The position numbers and the translations under genes were made by a program. Positions 18,527 through 26,293 of a stretch of 64,000 nucleotides of DNA are shown in pieces. Numbering within the stretch: the stretch's first letter is position 1; every line of letters begins with the position of its first letter. The notes under the pieces are model-generated. The model made no database searches, was not told the DNA's origin, and saw only the letters and a program-made list of their open reading frames with translations. The stretch comes from Hoylesella loescheii DSM 19665 = JCM 12249 = ATCC 15930 (lineage in GTDB: Bacteria > Bacteroidota > Bacteroidia > Bacteroidales > Bacteroidaceae), in NCBI RefSeq assembly GCF_000378085.1, contig NZ_KB899218.1, forward strand, positions 81,588-145,587, written 5' to 3'.

Positions 18527-18576
18527 AAGGCGGATTTTATAAACACCCATTTGGGTTGGCTTATAAAATCCGCCTT
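18527..18576 (+). terminator. Long hairpin at the end of the glycine-cleavage operon
   Basis: Perfect 16-bp stem (AAGGCGGATTTTATAA at 18527-18542 with its complement at 18561-18576). There is no T tract directly after it. Likely 3' end of the operon transcript. Confidence 0.6.
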
Positions 18577-18660
18577 ATACTATGTGTTTTCTTATCAGCC
18601 ATCCCTTAATCTACAGCCCCTATTATCACCCCAAGCTGCGCAAATGAAATACAGTTATAC

Positions 18661-19023
18661 GCGAGTTCGGGATAAGAGAAACTCGTTATGCCAACTACCG
18701 CGTAGCGGTTGGCCTGTTGGTAGGGCAGGGTTGGGAGCAACGGCGACCTACCCTGCCTAAGTTGTGCGTGAGCAAAGCAAGGCCGAAGGTCTTGGTCTTT
18801 TTACGTTTGAACTACCTGTTTGGGGGAAACCAATGGCTAAAAACAATGTTATTCATCAATGGTACTTGCCCTCATATCCGTCTATTGACTGGGCAACAGC
18901 TGCGGTAAATGTAAAAAGACCAAGACCTTCGGCCTTGTTTTATTATTCCATTTGCAAGACAGGGTAGCTCACTTCGTTCGCGACCCTGCCCTACCAACAG
19001 GCCAACCGCTACGCGGTAGTTGG
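18661..19023. repeat. ~362-bp nested palindromic intergenic element, copy 2
   Basis: Aligns by eye along its whole length with 8269-8630, in the same orientation. It shares GCGAGTTCGGGATAA, ACTACCGCGTAGCGGTTGG, CCTACCCTGCCTAAGTTGT, GTCTTGGTCTTTTTACGTTT and the complementary right-hand arms. Differences are scattered substitutions. Confidence 0.8.
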
Positions 19024-19085
19024 TGATATAGCCATTCGTTTTTATCTAATCTTGCTCAAAAAGCATCGTTGCTTATCCCGAACTC
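19014..19085. repeat. Repeat fragment joined to palindromic element copy 2
   Basis: TTTTATCTAATCTTGCTCA and GCATCGTTGCTTATCCCG are the reverse complement of parts of 47342-47418 (GATAAGATACGATGC, TGAGCAAGATTAGATAAAA). It links the palindromic elements to the composite repeats at 47 and 55 kb. Confidence 0.6.
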
Positions 19086-19157
19086 TTAGTTCTTGGAAGT
19101 CGGTTGATAAACTCTAAAGCACAGCTTTCTATCCTCGCGTGTCGTTAACGCTAATCT

Positions 19158-19236
19158 GGAATCCTGTTCCATCTTACATGGAACAGGGTTACAGTTGAAA
19201 TGGAACAACGTTCCATCTTACATGGAACGAGAGTCC
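19158..19236. repeat. 22-bp-period dyad array, copy 2
   Basis: Units begin at 19158, 19180, 19202 and 19224 (exactly 22 bp): GGAATCCTGTTCC, GGAACAGGGTTAC, GGAACAACGTTCC and GGAACGAGAGTCC. The linkers are ATCTTACAT, AGTTGAAAT and ATCTTACAT. Confidence 0.9.
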
Positions 19237-19567
19237 AACATATAGATAACAAGTCGATTTGACGTAAAAGCTGTTCATTAGGGCTAAATGCGGGAGATGT
19301 CATCACATAGTTCAGCCAAATCATAAGTTAGCAAAGTCAAAACCAAAGATTGGCTTACACATTATATAAATACGCATGCGCGCGCGAGGGGAAAGCAAAA
19401 CTATCCGCGTTTTCGCCTTAGCGCGAAGGTGGAAATTATACTTTTCACATTTTAATTGGTGCGAATGGAGAGCCGAAAAGTGCGAAAAGGCAATGGAGAA
19501 ATGGATGGACGAGCATGTCGGAACGAGGTAAGAGAAACGGACAAACATCAAAAAATGTCCTAAAAAC

Positions 19568-19598
19568 TTGTTTGTTAGGAAAATATGATGTAATTTTG
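19568..19598 (+). promoter_or_regulatory. Bacteroidetes promoter for rpsU
   Basis: TTG at 19568-19570, 20-bp spacer, then TAATTTTG at 19591-19598: a full TTG-N20-TAnnTTTG match, 67 bp before the rpsU start. Confidence 0.75.
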
Positions 19599-19664
19599 CA
19601 CCGCAATTCGTAGACGTTGCACGAAATCAGAATAAGTTAAACATTAAAATAAAAAAGACAAGAC

Positions 19665-19856
19665 ATGATTATTGTACCCGTAAAAGATGGTGAAAACATC
19701 GAGAGAGCGCTTAAGAAGTTCAAGAGAAAGTTCGAAAAGACTGGCGTAGTTAAAGAACTCCGCGCTCGTCAACAATACGACAAGCCCTCTGTGCTGAAGC
19801 GTTTGAAGATGGAGCATGCCATCTACGTGCAAAAGCTTCGCACCATGGAGGAATAA
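19665..19856 (+). CDS. rpsU: 30S ribosomal protein bS21
   Basis: 63 residues, typical length and sequence: MIIVPVKDGENIERALKKF, then FEKTGVVKELRARQQYDKPS. In Bacteroidetes bS21 sits near the anti-Shine-Dalgarno end of 16S rRNA and is linked to the group's unusual translation initiation. It has its own strong promoter. The Xer recombinase gene follows 79 bp downstream. Confidence 0.96.
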   Translation: MIIVPVKDGENIERALKKFKRKFEKTGVVKELRARQQYDKPSVLKRLKMEHAIYVQKLRTMEE

Positions 19857-19935
19857 TTTGTCGAAGAAAAATTTGGTGGTTTGAAGTTTAATGCGTAAAT
19901 TCGTTGCCTGATACCTTTATTGGTCAGCAACGAGT

Positions 19936-20817
19936 ATGACGACAGAACAATTTTTGAACTACCTGCAGTACGAGCTTAATCGCTCTGAGTTGACCATAGC
20001 CAGCTATGGCGACGACCTGCGAGCCTTTGAGGCGTTTTTCAAAAACAAGGATACTCAGCTCTCATGGGAGGCGATAGATGCCGACATCATCCGTGACTGG
20101 ATGGAGAGCATGATGGATAAAGGATGCAGTGCCACTACAATCCAAAGGAGATTGAGTGCATTGCGTTCTTTTTATCGTTTTGGCCTTACTCGTGGCTATG
20201 TGGCTAAAAATCCCGCTCGGGGTATTGTTGGGCCGAAGCGTAGCAGACCCCTACCCCAATTTCTGCGCGAAACGGAGATAGACCGTTTGCTGGATGATGT
20301 GCCCGTAGGCGACAGCTATCGCGAGCTATTGGCTTATACCATTGTGCTCACGTTTTATTCTACGGGCATGCGTTTGGCCGAACTTGTAGGTCTCGACGAC
20401 GACAGCATCGATTTCGAAACACGCGTTATAAAAGTGCTGGGTAAAGGAAGTAAGCAACGACTGATACCTTTTGCCGACGAATTGGAAGAAGGATTGAAAA
20501 CCTATATCACCAGGCGAGATGCCGAAGTGACACGAAAGAGCAAGGCTTTCTTCGTAGACCGACATGGCGAGCGCGTAAAACGCGGAGCCGTACAGGACAG
20601 CGTTCGCGCAAGCCTAGCCAAGGTTACGTCGATGAAGAAACGGTCGCCACACGTGCTGCGACACTCTTTCGCAACAGCCATGCTGAACAATGAAGCGGGA
20701 TTGGAGAGCGTAAAGAAGCTGCTTGGACACGAAAGCCTTTCGACAACCGAGATATATACGCACACCACTTTCGAACAATTAAGAAGGATATACGACAAAG
20801 CCCATCCTCGGGCCTAA
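19936..20817 (+). CDS. Xer-type site-specific tyrosine recombinase
   Basis: 293 residues, the size of XerC/XerD. The N-terminal SAM-like core-binding domain is about 1-100 and the catalytic domain about 110-293. The catalytic residues can all be placed: R146 (TGMRLAEL), K170 (LGKGSKQR), H239 and R242 (HVLRHSFAT), H265 (LGHESL) and the nucleophile Y274 (TEIYTHT). The position between rpsU and hpf, in a housekeeping cluster, points to chromosome-dimer resolution rather than an integrase. XerC and XerD cannot be told apart by eye. Confidence 0.93.
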   Translation: MTTEQFLNYLQYELNRSELTIASYGDDLRAFEAFFKNKDTQLSWEAIDADIIRDWMESMMDKGCSATTIQRRLSALRSFYRFGLTRGYVAKNPARGIVGPKRSRPLPQFLRETEIDRLLDDVPVGDSYRELLAYTIVLTFYSTGMRLAELVGLDDDSIDFETRVIKVLGKGSKQRLIPFADELEEGLKTYITRRDAEVTRKSKAFFVDRHGERVKRGAVQDSVRASLAKVTSMKKRSPHVLRHSFATAMLNNEAGLESVKKLLGHESLSTTEIYTHTTFEQLRRIYDKAHPRA

Positions 20818-20842
20818 CCTTTTAAATGATAGGAGATATATT

Positions 20843-21142
20843 ATGGAGATCAAAATTCAAGCGATTCATTTCGATGCAACAGAACAGCTGCATGCGTTTA
20901 TCGAGAAGAAAGTGTCTAAGTTGGAAAAGACTTACGAACAGGTGCAGAAAGCCGACGTGTCGCTGAAGGTGGTGAAACCAGCCACAGCCATGAACAAGCA
21001 AGCCAGCATCACGGTATCCTTCCCAGGAAACACCGCCTTTGCCGAAAAAACTTGCGACACATTCGAGGAAAGTATCGACCAATGCGTAGACTCTTTGAAG
21101 GTTCAACTAACGAAAATCAAGGAAAAACAGCGCGAGCGCTAA
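20843..21142 (+). CDS. hpf: Ribosome hibernation promoting factor, HPF/YfiA family
   Basis: 99 residues, the short form without the C-terminal dimerisation domain. It has the beta-alpha-beta-beta-beta-alpha pattern: MEIKIQAIHFDATEQLHAFIEKKVSKLEKTY would fold as the first strand and helix (residues 1-31). It binds the 30S decoding site and inactivates ribosomes in stationary phase. The gene is 25 bp behind the Xer recombinase gene and just ahead of the tRNA/tuf transcription unit. Confidence 0.92.
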   Translation: MEIKIQAIHFDATEQLHAFIEKKVSKLEKTYEQVQKADVSLKVVKPATAMNKQASITVSFPGNTAFAEKTCDTFEESIDQCVDSLKVQLTKIKEKQRER

Positions 21143-21159
21143 AAAAAATACGGAAAAAT

Positions 21160-21190
21160 TTTGTTGAATAGAAAATAATATCTACCTTTG
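21160..21190 (+). promoter_or_regulatory. Bacteroidetes promoter for the tRNA-tuf unit
   Basis: TTTG at 21160-21163 (or TTG 21164-21166, which gives a 16-bp gap) and TACCTTTG at 21183-21190. It lies immediately after hpf and about 157 bp ahead of tRNA-Tyr. Confidence 0.65.
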
Positions 21191-21234
21191 CAGCCGTCTT
21201 AGAACACGTGCTACACGCTCTGACAGACGGCTGC
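21190..21234. promoter_or_regulatory. 10-bp inverted repeat across the predicted start of the tRNA-tuf transcript
   Basis: GCAGCCGTCT at 21190-21199 is perfectly complementary to AGACGGCTGC at 21225-21234; AATGTTTTTG follows. The left arm starts at the last base of the -7 element, so it spans the expected transcription start. It could be an operator, a leader hairpin/attenuator, or the terminator of hpf. Confidence 0.5.
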
Positions 21235-21316
21235 AATGTTTTTGTCTCTCGTTGGACTTTTGTAGGTAAGGTTTGAATGAGCGACATCAAAAACAAGTTT
21301 TAAAGACAAGCATTCG

Positions 21317-21335
21317 CCTATATATAATAAGGTGT
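21317..21335 (+). repeat. Recurrent motif CCTATATATAATAAGGTGT, copy 2
   Basis: Identical to 8829-8847 and followed by GCG. It ends 11 bp before tRNA-Tyr. Confidence 0.5.
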
Positions 21336-21346
21336 GCGCAAAATTT

Positions 21347-21429
21347 GGGTGGTTACCAGAGTGGACAAATGGGGCAGACTGTAAATCTGCTGTCTTTCGA
21401 CTTCGGTGGTTCGAATCCATCACCACCCA
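21347..21429 (+). tRNA. tRNA-Tyr (GTA)
   Basis: 83 nt with the long variable arm of a class II tRNA. The acceptor stem GGGTGGT pairs with ACCACCC, the anticodon stem-loop is GCAGA-CTGTAAA-TCTGC with GTA at 21381-21383, and the T-arm is GGTTCGAATCC. No CCA is encoded. Confidence 0.97.
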
Positions 21430-21509
21430 CTTCAGTAGAAGTTTAGCGTTCTCGCAATGAACAATGCAAACGTTGTTTATGTGATAGAGTAAGGCGAGAA
21501 TGCAAGCAT

Positions 21510-21582
21510 GCGGAAATAGCTCAGTTGATAGAGCACTAGCCTTCCAAGCTGGGGGTCGCGGGTTTGAGCCCCGTTTTCCGCT
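21510..21582 (+). tRNA. tRNA-Gly (TCC)
   Basis: 73 nt. The acceptor stem GCGGAAA pairs with TTTCCGC. The anticodon loop CTTCCAA places TCC at 21543-21545. The T-arm is CGGGTTTGAGCCCCG. No CCA is encoded. Confidence 0.96.
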
Positions 21583-21591
21583 CTAACCAAT

Positions 21592-21663
<72 letters not shown>

Positions 21664-21730
21664 CTATCACGGTTCTTTTTTGCATTGGAAAACCATTTGA
21701 TAAATCAATTAATAAATAAAAAGCAAAGCT

Positions 21731-22921
21731 ATGGCTAAAGAAACATTTGTGCGCACCAAGCCGCATGTTAACATTGGTACTATTGGTCACGTAGACCACG
21801 GTAAGACCACCTTGACCGCTGCCATTTCTAAGGTTCTCCATGAGAAGGGTTTCGGTTCTGAAGAGATTAAGTCTTTCGACCAGATTGACAACGCTCCCGA
21901 AGAAAAAGAGCGTGGTATCACCATCAACACCGCTCACATCGAGTACGAAACGGCTAACCGCCACTATGCTCACGTTGACTGTCCGGGTCACGCCGACTAC
22001 GTGAAGAACATGGTAACGGGTGCTGCTCAGATGGACGGTGCTATCATCGTAGTTGCTGCTACCGATGGTCCTATGCCTCAAACTCGTGAGCACGTGCTTC
22101 TCGCTCGTCAGGTAAACGTTCCTAAGTTGGTTGTATTCCTGAACAAGTGCGACATGGTTGAAGACGAAGAAATGCTTGAACTCGTTGAGATGGAAATGCG
22201 CGAATTGCTCGACCAATACGAGTATGATGGCGACAACACGCCTATCATCCGCGGTTCTGCCCTTGGTGCATTGAACGGCGTTGACAAGTGGGTTGACTCA
22301 GTTATGCAACTGATGGATGCCGTTGACACTTGGATTCCCCTCCCTCCTCGTGAAGTAGACAAACCTTTCTTGATGCCTGTTGAGGACGTATTCTCAATTA
22401 CTGGTCGTGGAACTGTTGCTACTGGTCGTATCGAAACTGGTAAGGTTAAGGTAGGCGACGAAGTTGAGTTGCTCGGTCTTGGTGAAGACAAGAAGTGCGT
22501 AGTTACTGGTGTGGAAATGTTCCGCAAGCTGCTCGATGAGGGTGAAGCTGGTGACAACGTAGGCTTGTTGCTCCGTGGTATCGACAAGAACGAAATCAAG
22601 CGCGGTATGGTGCTTTGCCACCCCGGCCAGATTAAGCCTCACAAGAAGTTCAAGGCTTCTGTATACGTTCTGAAGAAAGAAGAAGGTGGCCGTCACACGC
22701 CATTCGGTAACAAGTATCGTCCTCAGTTCTACCTGCGTACGATGGACTGTACCGGTGAAATCACTCTTCCGGAAGGCGTAGAGATGGTAATGCCCGGCGA
22801 TAACGTAGAAATCACCGTTGATCTTATCTACGCTGTTGCTCTGAACGTAGGTCTTCGTTTCGCTATCCGCGAAGGTGGCCGTACGGTAGGTGCTGGTCAG
22901 ATTACCGAAATCGTTGAATAA
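21731..22921 (+). CDS. tuf: Elongation factor Tu
   Basis: 396 residues. The G1 motif GHVDHGKT, switch [12 protein letters not shown]4 NKCD and G5 SAL are all present. The C-terminal domain ends [14 protein letters not shown]. It delivers aminoacyl-tRNA to the ribosome. It lies between tRNA-Thr and tRNA-Trp, the standard order in this phylum. Codon use is strongly biased, as expected for a very highly expressed gene. Confidence 0.99.
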   Translation: MAKETFVRTKPHVNIGTIGHVDHGKTTLTAAISKVLHEKGFGSEEIKSFDQIDNAPEEKERGITINTAHIEYETANRHYAHVDCPGHADYVKNMVTGAAQMDGAIIVVAATDGPMPQTREHVLLARQVNVPKLVVFLNKCDMVEDEEMLELVEMEMRELLDQYEYDGDNTPIIRGSALGALNGVDKWVDSVMQLMDAVDTWIPLPPREVDKPFLMPVEDVFSITGRGTVATGRIETGKVKVGDEVELLGLGEDKKCVVTGVEMFRKLLDEGEAGDNVGLLLRGIDKNEIKRGMVLCHPGQIKPHKKFKASVYVLKKEEGGRHTPFGNKYRPQFYLRTMDCTGEITLPEGVEMVMPGDNVEITVDLIYAVALNVGLRFAIREGGRTVGAGQITEIVE

Positions 22922-22955
22922 TACAACTAGCTTCGGCTAAGTATTAAGCATATCC

Positions 22956-22990
22956 AAGGGCTTCCCTGCCACGCGGTTGCGGAAGCCCTT
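22956..22990 (+). terminator. Hairpin between tuf and tRNA-Trp
   Basis: Perfect 10-bp stem (AAGGGCTTCC at 22956-22965 with GGAAGCCCTT at 22981-22990) ending 5 nt before tRNA-Trp. There is no T tract, so an RNA processing or partial attenuation signal fits better than full termination. Confidence 0.45.
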
Positions 22991-22994
22991 ACTT

Positions 22995-23067
22995 ACGGGA
23001 ATAGCTCAGTTGGTAGAGCATCGGTCTCCAAAACCGAGGGTCGTGGGTTCGAGTCCTCCTTCCCGTG
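22995..23067 (+). tRNA. tRNA-Trp (CCA)
   Basis: 73 nt. The acceptor stem ACGGGAA pairs with TTCCCGT. The anticodon stem-loop TCGGT-CTCCAAA-ACCGA has CCA at 23028-23030. secE starts 17 bp later. No 3' CCA is encoded. Confidence 0.97.
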
Positions 23068-23083
23068 CTAATAAGAAGATAAT

Positions 23084-23275
23084 ATGTTTAAGAAGATAGT
23101 AAACTACTGCAAGGCTTGTTACAACGAGCTGGCGCATAATACTACTTGGCCTACGCGTGCCGAACTAACTCACAGTGCAATGGTTGTATTATCTGCTTCC
23201 CTAGTCATTGCACTCGTGGTGTTCGCTATGGACAGCGCGTTCAAGTTCGTCATGAGCGGGATATATCCCCATTAA
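23084..23275 (+). CDS. secE: Preprotein translocase subunit SecE
   Basis: 63 residues with one transmembrane helix (about 29-49, VVLSASLVIALVVFAMDSAF) after the conserved NELAHNTTWPTRAEL amphipathic segment. It is the essential small clamp subunit of the SecYEG channel. It sits 15 bp ahead of nusG in the universal secE-nusG order. Confidence 0.95.
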   Translation: MFKKIVNYCKACYNELAHNTTWPTRAELTHSAMVVLSASLVIALVVFAMDSAFKFVMSGIYPH

Positions 23276-23289
23276 TTTGTTAAGGAACG

Positions 23290-23835
23290 ATGGCAGAAAC
23301 ACAGAAAAATTGGTATGTGCTTCGTGCTGTTAGTGGAAAAGAGGCAAAGGTGAAAGAATACATCGAGGCCGAATTGAAACACAACACGTTGCTTCAGTCG
23401 CATGTTTTTCAGGTATTAATACCGATGGAAAAGCAGGCGTCTTTGCGTAATGGCAAACGCGTGGAAAAAGAGAAGATTAGTCTTCCTGGCTACGTGTTCG
23501 TCGAAGCGGATCTGAAGGGAGACGTTGCGCACACACTGAGGTTCATGCCTAATGTCTTAGGTTTTCTTGGCGGATTGGATAATCCCTCTCCCGTACCACA
23601 GTCGGACATCAATCGTATGCTCGGCGCCGCAGAGAACACAGAGTTGGAGAACGACATCAATATCCCCTATTCTGTAGACGAAACGGTAAAGGTTACGGAC
23701 GGACCTTTCAGCGGCTTCACAGGAGTCATCGAAGAGGTGAACACAGAAAAGCACAAGTTGAAGGTGATGGTCAAGATCTTCGGGCGCAAAACGCCCCTAG
23801 AGTTAGGTTTTATGCAAGTAGAAAAGGAAGGCTAA
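23290..23835 (+). CDS. nusG: Transcription antitermination factor NusG
   Basis: 181 residues. The NGN domain starts KNWYVLRAVSGKEAKVKEYIE, and a C-terminal KOW motif reads VKVTDGPFSGFTGVIEEVN. It links RNA polymerase to ribosomes and Rho. The housekeeping position next to secE and rplK rules out a capsule-specific UpxY-type paralogue. Confidence 0.96.
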   Translation: MAETQKNWYVLRAVSGKEAKVKEYIEAELKHNTLLQSHVFQVLIPMEKQASLRNGKRVEKEKISLPGYVFVEADLKGDVAHTLRFMPNVLGFLGGLDNPSPVPQSDINRMLGAAENTELENDINIPYSVDETVKVTDGPFSGFTGVIEEVNTEKHKLKVMVKIFGRKTPLELGFMQVEKEG

Positions 23836-23891
23836 TACGCTGTTACGGGCGAAAGGCTTTCAGAAAATTCAATTTTTAATATTAACAACAA

Positions 23892-24332
23892 ATGGCTAAA
23901 GAAGTTGCTGGATTAATCAAGTTACAGATTAAAGGTGGCGCTGCTAACCCCTCTCCTCCCGTGGGCCCTGCATTGGGTTCCAAGGGTATTAACATCATGG
24001 GGTTCTGCAAAGAGTTCAACGCAAGAACTCAAGACAAGGCCGGTAAGGTAATTCCGGTTGTCATCACCTACTATACTGACAAGTCATTCAGCTTTGAGCT
24101 CAAGACGCCTCCCGCAGCTGTACAACTTAAAGAGGTTGCCAAGGTTAAGAGCGGCTCTGCTCAGCCAAACCGACAGAAGGTAGCTTCTGTCACCTGGGAG
24201 CAGATCAAAGTGATAGCTGAAGATAAGATGAAAGACTTGAACTGTTTTACGGTTGAGTCTGCCATGAGACTTATCGCAGGTACGGCTAGAAGTATGGGTA
24301 TCACTGTAAATGGGGAGTTCCCTGGTAAATAA
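23892..24332 (+). CDS. rplK: 50S ribosomal protein uL11
   Basis: 146 residues. [21 protein letters not shown] is the conserved N-terminal segment and RSMGITVNG the C-terminal signature. It forms the GTPase-associated centre with L10 and L7/L12. 20 bp ahead of rplA. Confidence 0.98.
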   Translation: MAKEVAGLIKLQIKGGAANPSPPVGPALGSKGINIMGFCKEFNARTQDKAGKVIPVVITYYTDKSFSFELKTPPAAVQLKEVAKVKSGSAQPNRQKVASVTWEQIKVIAEDKMKDLNCFTVESAMRLIAGTARSMGITVNGEFPGK

Positions 24333-24352
24333 TTAAAACTTCAATTAAGAAA

Positions 24353-25045
24353 ATGAGTAAACTGACAAAAAAGCAAAAATCAGTAGCTGATAAGATTGAA
24401 GCAGGGAAAGCCTATACACTAAAAGAGGCTGCTGAGTTGGTAAAGGAAATTACCACTACTCAGTTTGACGCTTCTCTCGACATCGATGTGCGTTTGGGCG
24501 TAGACCCCCGCAAGGCCAACCAGATGGTTCGTGGCGTTTGTACGCTACCTAACGGAACTGGTAAGACCGTGCGCGTGCTCGTTCTTTGTACACCCGATGC
24601 TGAAGCTGCTGCCAAAGAAGCCGGAGCCGACCATGTTGGTCTTGACGAGTATATCGAGAAGATCAAAGGCGGTTGGACCGACATCGACGTTATTATTACC
24701 ATGCCTTCGGTAATGGGTAAGGTAGGTAGCGTAGGTCGTATTCTCGGCCCTCGCGGACTGATGCCTAACCCCAAGAGCGGTACGGTAACGATGGACGTGG
24801 CAAAAGCAGTGAAAGATATCAAGTCGGGTAAAATCGATTTCAAAGTAGACAAGGCTGGTATTATCCATACCTCAATCGGAAAGGTTTCTTTCACTCCCGA
24901 GCAGATCTATCAGAACGCGAAGGAATTCGTGGCCACTGTAATCAAGCTCAAACCTGCCGCTGCTAAGGGTACGTATATCAAGAGTATCTTTATTTCGAGC
25001 ACAATGAGTAAGGGTATCAAGATTGATCCGAAATCAGTTGAATAA
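24353..25045 (+). CDS. rplA: 50S ribosomal protein uL1
   Basis: 230 residues with the L1 signature [19 protein letters not shown]. It forms the mobile L1 stalk at the E site and in many bacteria represses its own operon by binding the mRNA leader. 18 bp separate it from rplJ. Confidence 0.98.
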   Translation: MSKLTKKQKSVADKIEAGKAYTLKEAAELVKEITTTQFDASLDIDVRLGVDPRKANQMVRGVCTLPNGTGKTVRVLVLCTPDAEAAAKEAGADHVGLDEYIEKIKGGWTDIDVIITMPSVMGKVGSVGRILGPRGLMPNPKSGTVTMDVAKAVKDIKSGKIDFKVDKAGIIHTSIGKVSFTPEQIYQNAKEFVATVIKLKPAAAKGTYIKSIFISSTMSKGIKIDPKSVE

Positions 25046-25063
25046 CTCTAAAAGTTTTGTAAA

Positions 25064-25582
25064 ATGAAGAAAGAAGTAAAAGATACTATCATCGTAGAAC
25101 TCGGTAAGAAGCTGAAGGAGTATCCTCATTTCTATCTTGTTGACCTCGCTGGGCTTAACGCTGAAGCGACAACCAAGTTGCGCGCAACTTGCTTCAAGAA
25201 GGAAATCAAGCTTTCTGTTGTGAAGAATACGCTTCTGCACAAAGCTTTCGAGGCTTCAGACATCGATTTCGAACCTTTGTACGGCACATTGAAAGGTACC
25301 ACCGCAATCATGTTCACCACGGTTGCGAACGAACCTGCAAAATTGCTGAAGGACTATAAGAAAGAGGGAATTCCCGCTCTCAAGGCAGCATACGCTGAGG
25401 AAAGCTTCTACGTAGGAGCCGACAAACTTGACGAGTTGGTAGCTCTCAAGAGCAAGAACGAAGTTATCGCCGAGATTGTGGCCTTGCTGCAATCACCCAC
25501 GAAGAACGTTGTTTCAGCTCTTCAATCAAGCGCAGGCACCATTCATGGTGTGCTCAAAACCTTGGGCGAGCGTCCTGAATAA
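25064..25582 (+). CDS. rplJ: 50S ribosomal protein uL10
   Basis: 172 residues, starting MKKEVKDTIIVELGKKLKEY. It anchors the L7/L12 stalk and normally autoregulates rplJL by binding the mRNA ahead of rplJ. Only 18 bp separate it from rplA here, so no room exists for a full-size E. coli-type L10 leader outside coding sequence. The 108-bp rplJ-rplL gap shows no clear hairpin. Confidence 0.97.
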   Translation: MKKEVKDTIIVELGKKLKEYPHFYLVDLAGLNAEATTKLRATCFKKEIKLSVVKNTLLHKAFEASDIDFEPLYGTLKGTTAIMFTTVANEPAKLLKDYKKEGIPALKAAYAEESFYVGADKLDELVALKSKNEVIAEIVALLQSPTKNVVSALQSSAGTIHGVLKTLGERPE

Positions 25583-25690
25583 TTCGTTGAGTCTTCCTCT
25601 CGTAGCATAAACAGACAATGTTCGTGAGGGAGTTCAATTAAAAGTCAATCAACAACACTTATATTAAAAACAATTAAAAATTAGAATAAA

Positions 25691-26071
25691 ATGGCAGATA
25701 TCAAAGCTATCGCTGAAGAATTGGTAAATTTGACAGTAAAAGAAGTAAACGAGTTGGCAAATGTCCTCAAAGAGGAATATGGCATTGAACCCGCTGCTGC
25801 AGCTGTTGCTGTTGCTGCCGGTCCCGCTGCTGCTAGTGCAGCTGGTGGTGCTGAAGAGAAGTCGTCGTTCGATGTAGTTCTCGTTGACGCTGGTGCAGCT
25901 AAACTTCAAGTGGTAAAGGCTGTTAAGGAGGCTTGCGGTCTGGGCTTGAAGGAAGCTAAGGACCTCGTAGACGGCGTTCCCTCAACCTTGAAGGAAGGCA
26001 TGTCTAAGGACGAAGCTGAGAACCTGAAGAAGGCTATCGAAGAGGCCGGCGCTAAGGTTGAGCTGAAGTAA
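25691..26071 (+). CDS. rplL: 50S ribosomal protein bL7/bL12
   Basis: 126 residues. It has an N-terminal dimerisation helix ([20 protein letters not shown]), an Ala/Gly-rich hinge (about 35-55), and a C-terminal domain with [17 protein letters not shown]. It recruits translation factors. Two hairpins follow before rpoB. Confidence 0.98.
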   Translation: MADIKAIAEELVNLTVKEVNELANVLKEEYGIEPAAAAVAVAAGPAAASAAGGAEEKSSFDVVLVDAGAAKLQVVKAVKEACGLGLKEAKDLVDGVPSTLKEGMSKDEAENLKKAIEEAGAKVELK

Positions 26072-26094
26072 GAACAACCCCAACTCCGAAATAC

Positions 26095-26132
26095 GGTTAG
26101 GATTTGCCCAGTAGGCGAGTCCTAACCTTTTT
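26095..26132 (+). terminator. Attenuator between rplL and rpoB
   Basis: GGTTAGGA (26095-26102) pairs with TCCTAACC (26120-26127), followed by TTTTT. It probably lowers rpoBC transcription relative to the ribosomal protein genes, as the rplL-rpoB attenuator does in E. coli. Confidence 0.75.
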
Positions 26133-26157
26133 GTGTCTTATCACATTTTAAGACACA
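26132..26157 (+). promoter_or_regulatory. Second hairpin directly behind the rplL-rpoB attenuator
   Basis: TGTGTCTTA (26132-26140) pairs perfectly with TAAGACACA (26149-26157), 8-nt loop. It starts inside the T tract of the first hairpin. Confidence 0.5.
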
Positions 26158-26293
26158 TTCCTTTTCCCCACAATATATCATAGGCAGGCTATAAAACTCT
26201 TTACGGAAAGAGAAAGAACAAGCAAAGCCCTCCTCAGACCGAAACGGATAACATATAGAACACGCCTATATACATTATATAATATTATATTGA

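Larger units (their letters stand above)
18481..19664. other. 1.18-kb gene-free region with dispersed repeats
   Basis: Contains the hairpin behind lpdA, the second palindromic element, a linked GGGATAAG-type fragment, dyad array 2 and the rpsU promoter. The short open frames at about 18.5-19.0 kb read through the palindromic element and are not credible genes. Confidence 0.7.

Noticed and set aside
18521..18967. Three overlapping 60-80-codon frames behind lpdA
   Set aside because: They read across the palindromic element and its hairpin; the corresponding frames in copy 1 are not kept.
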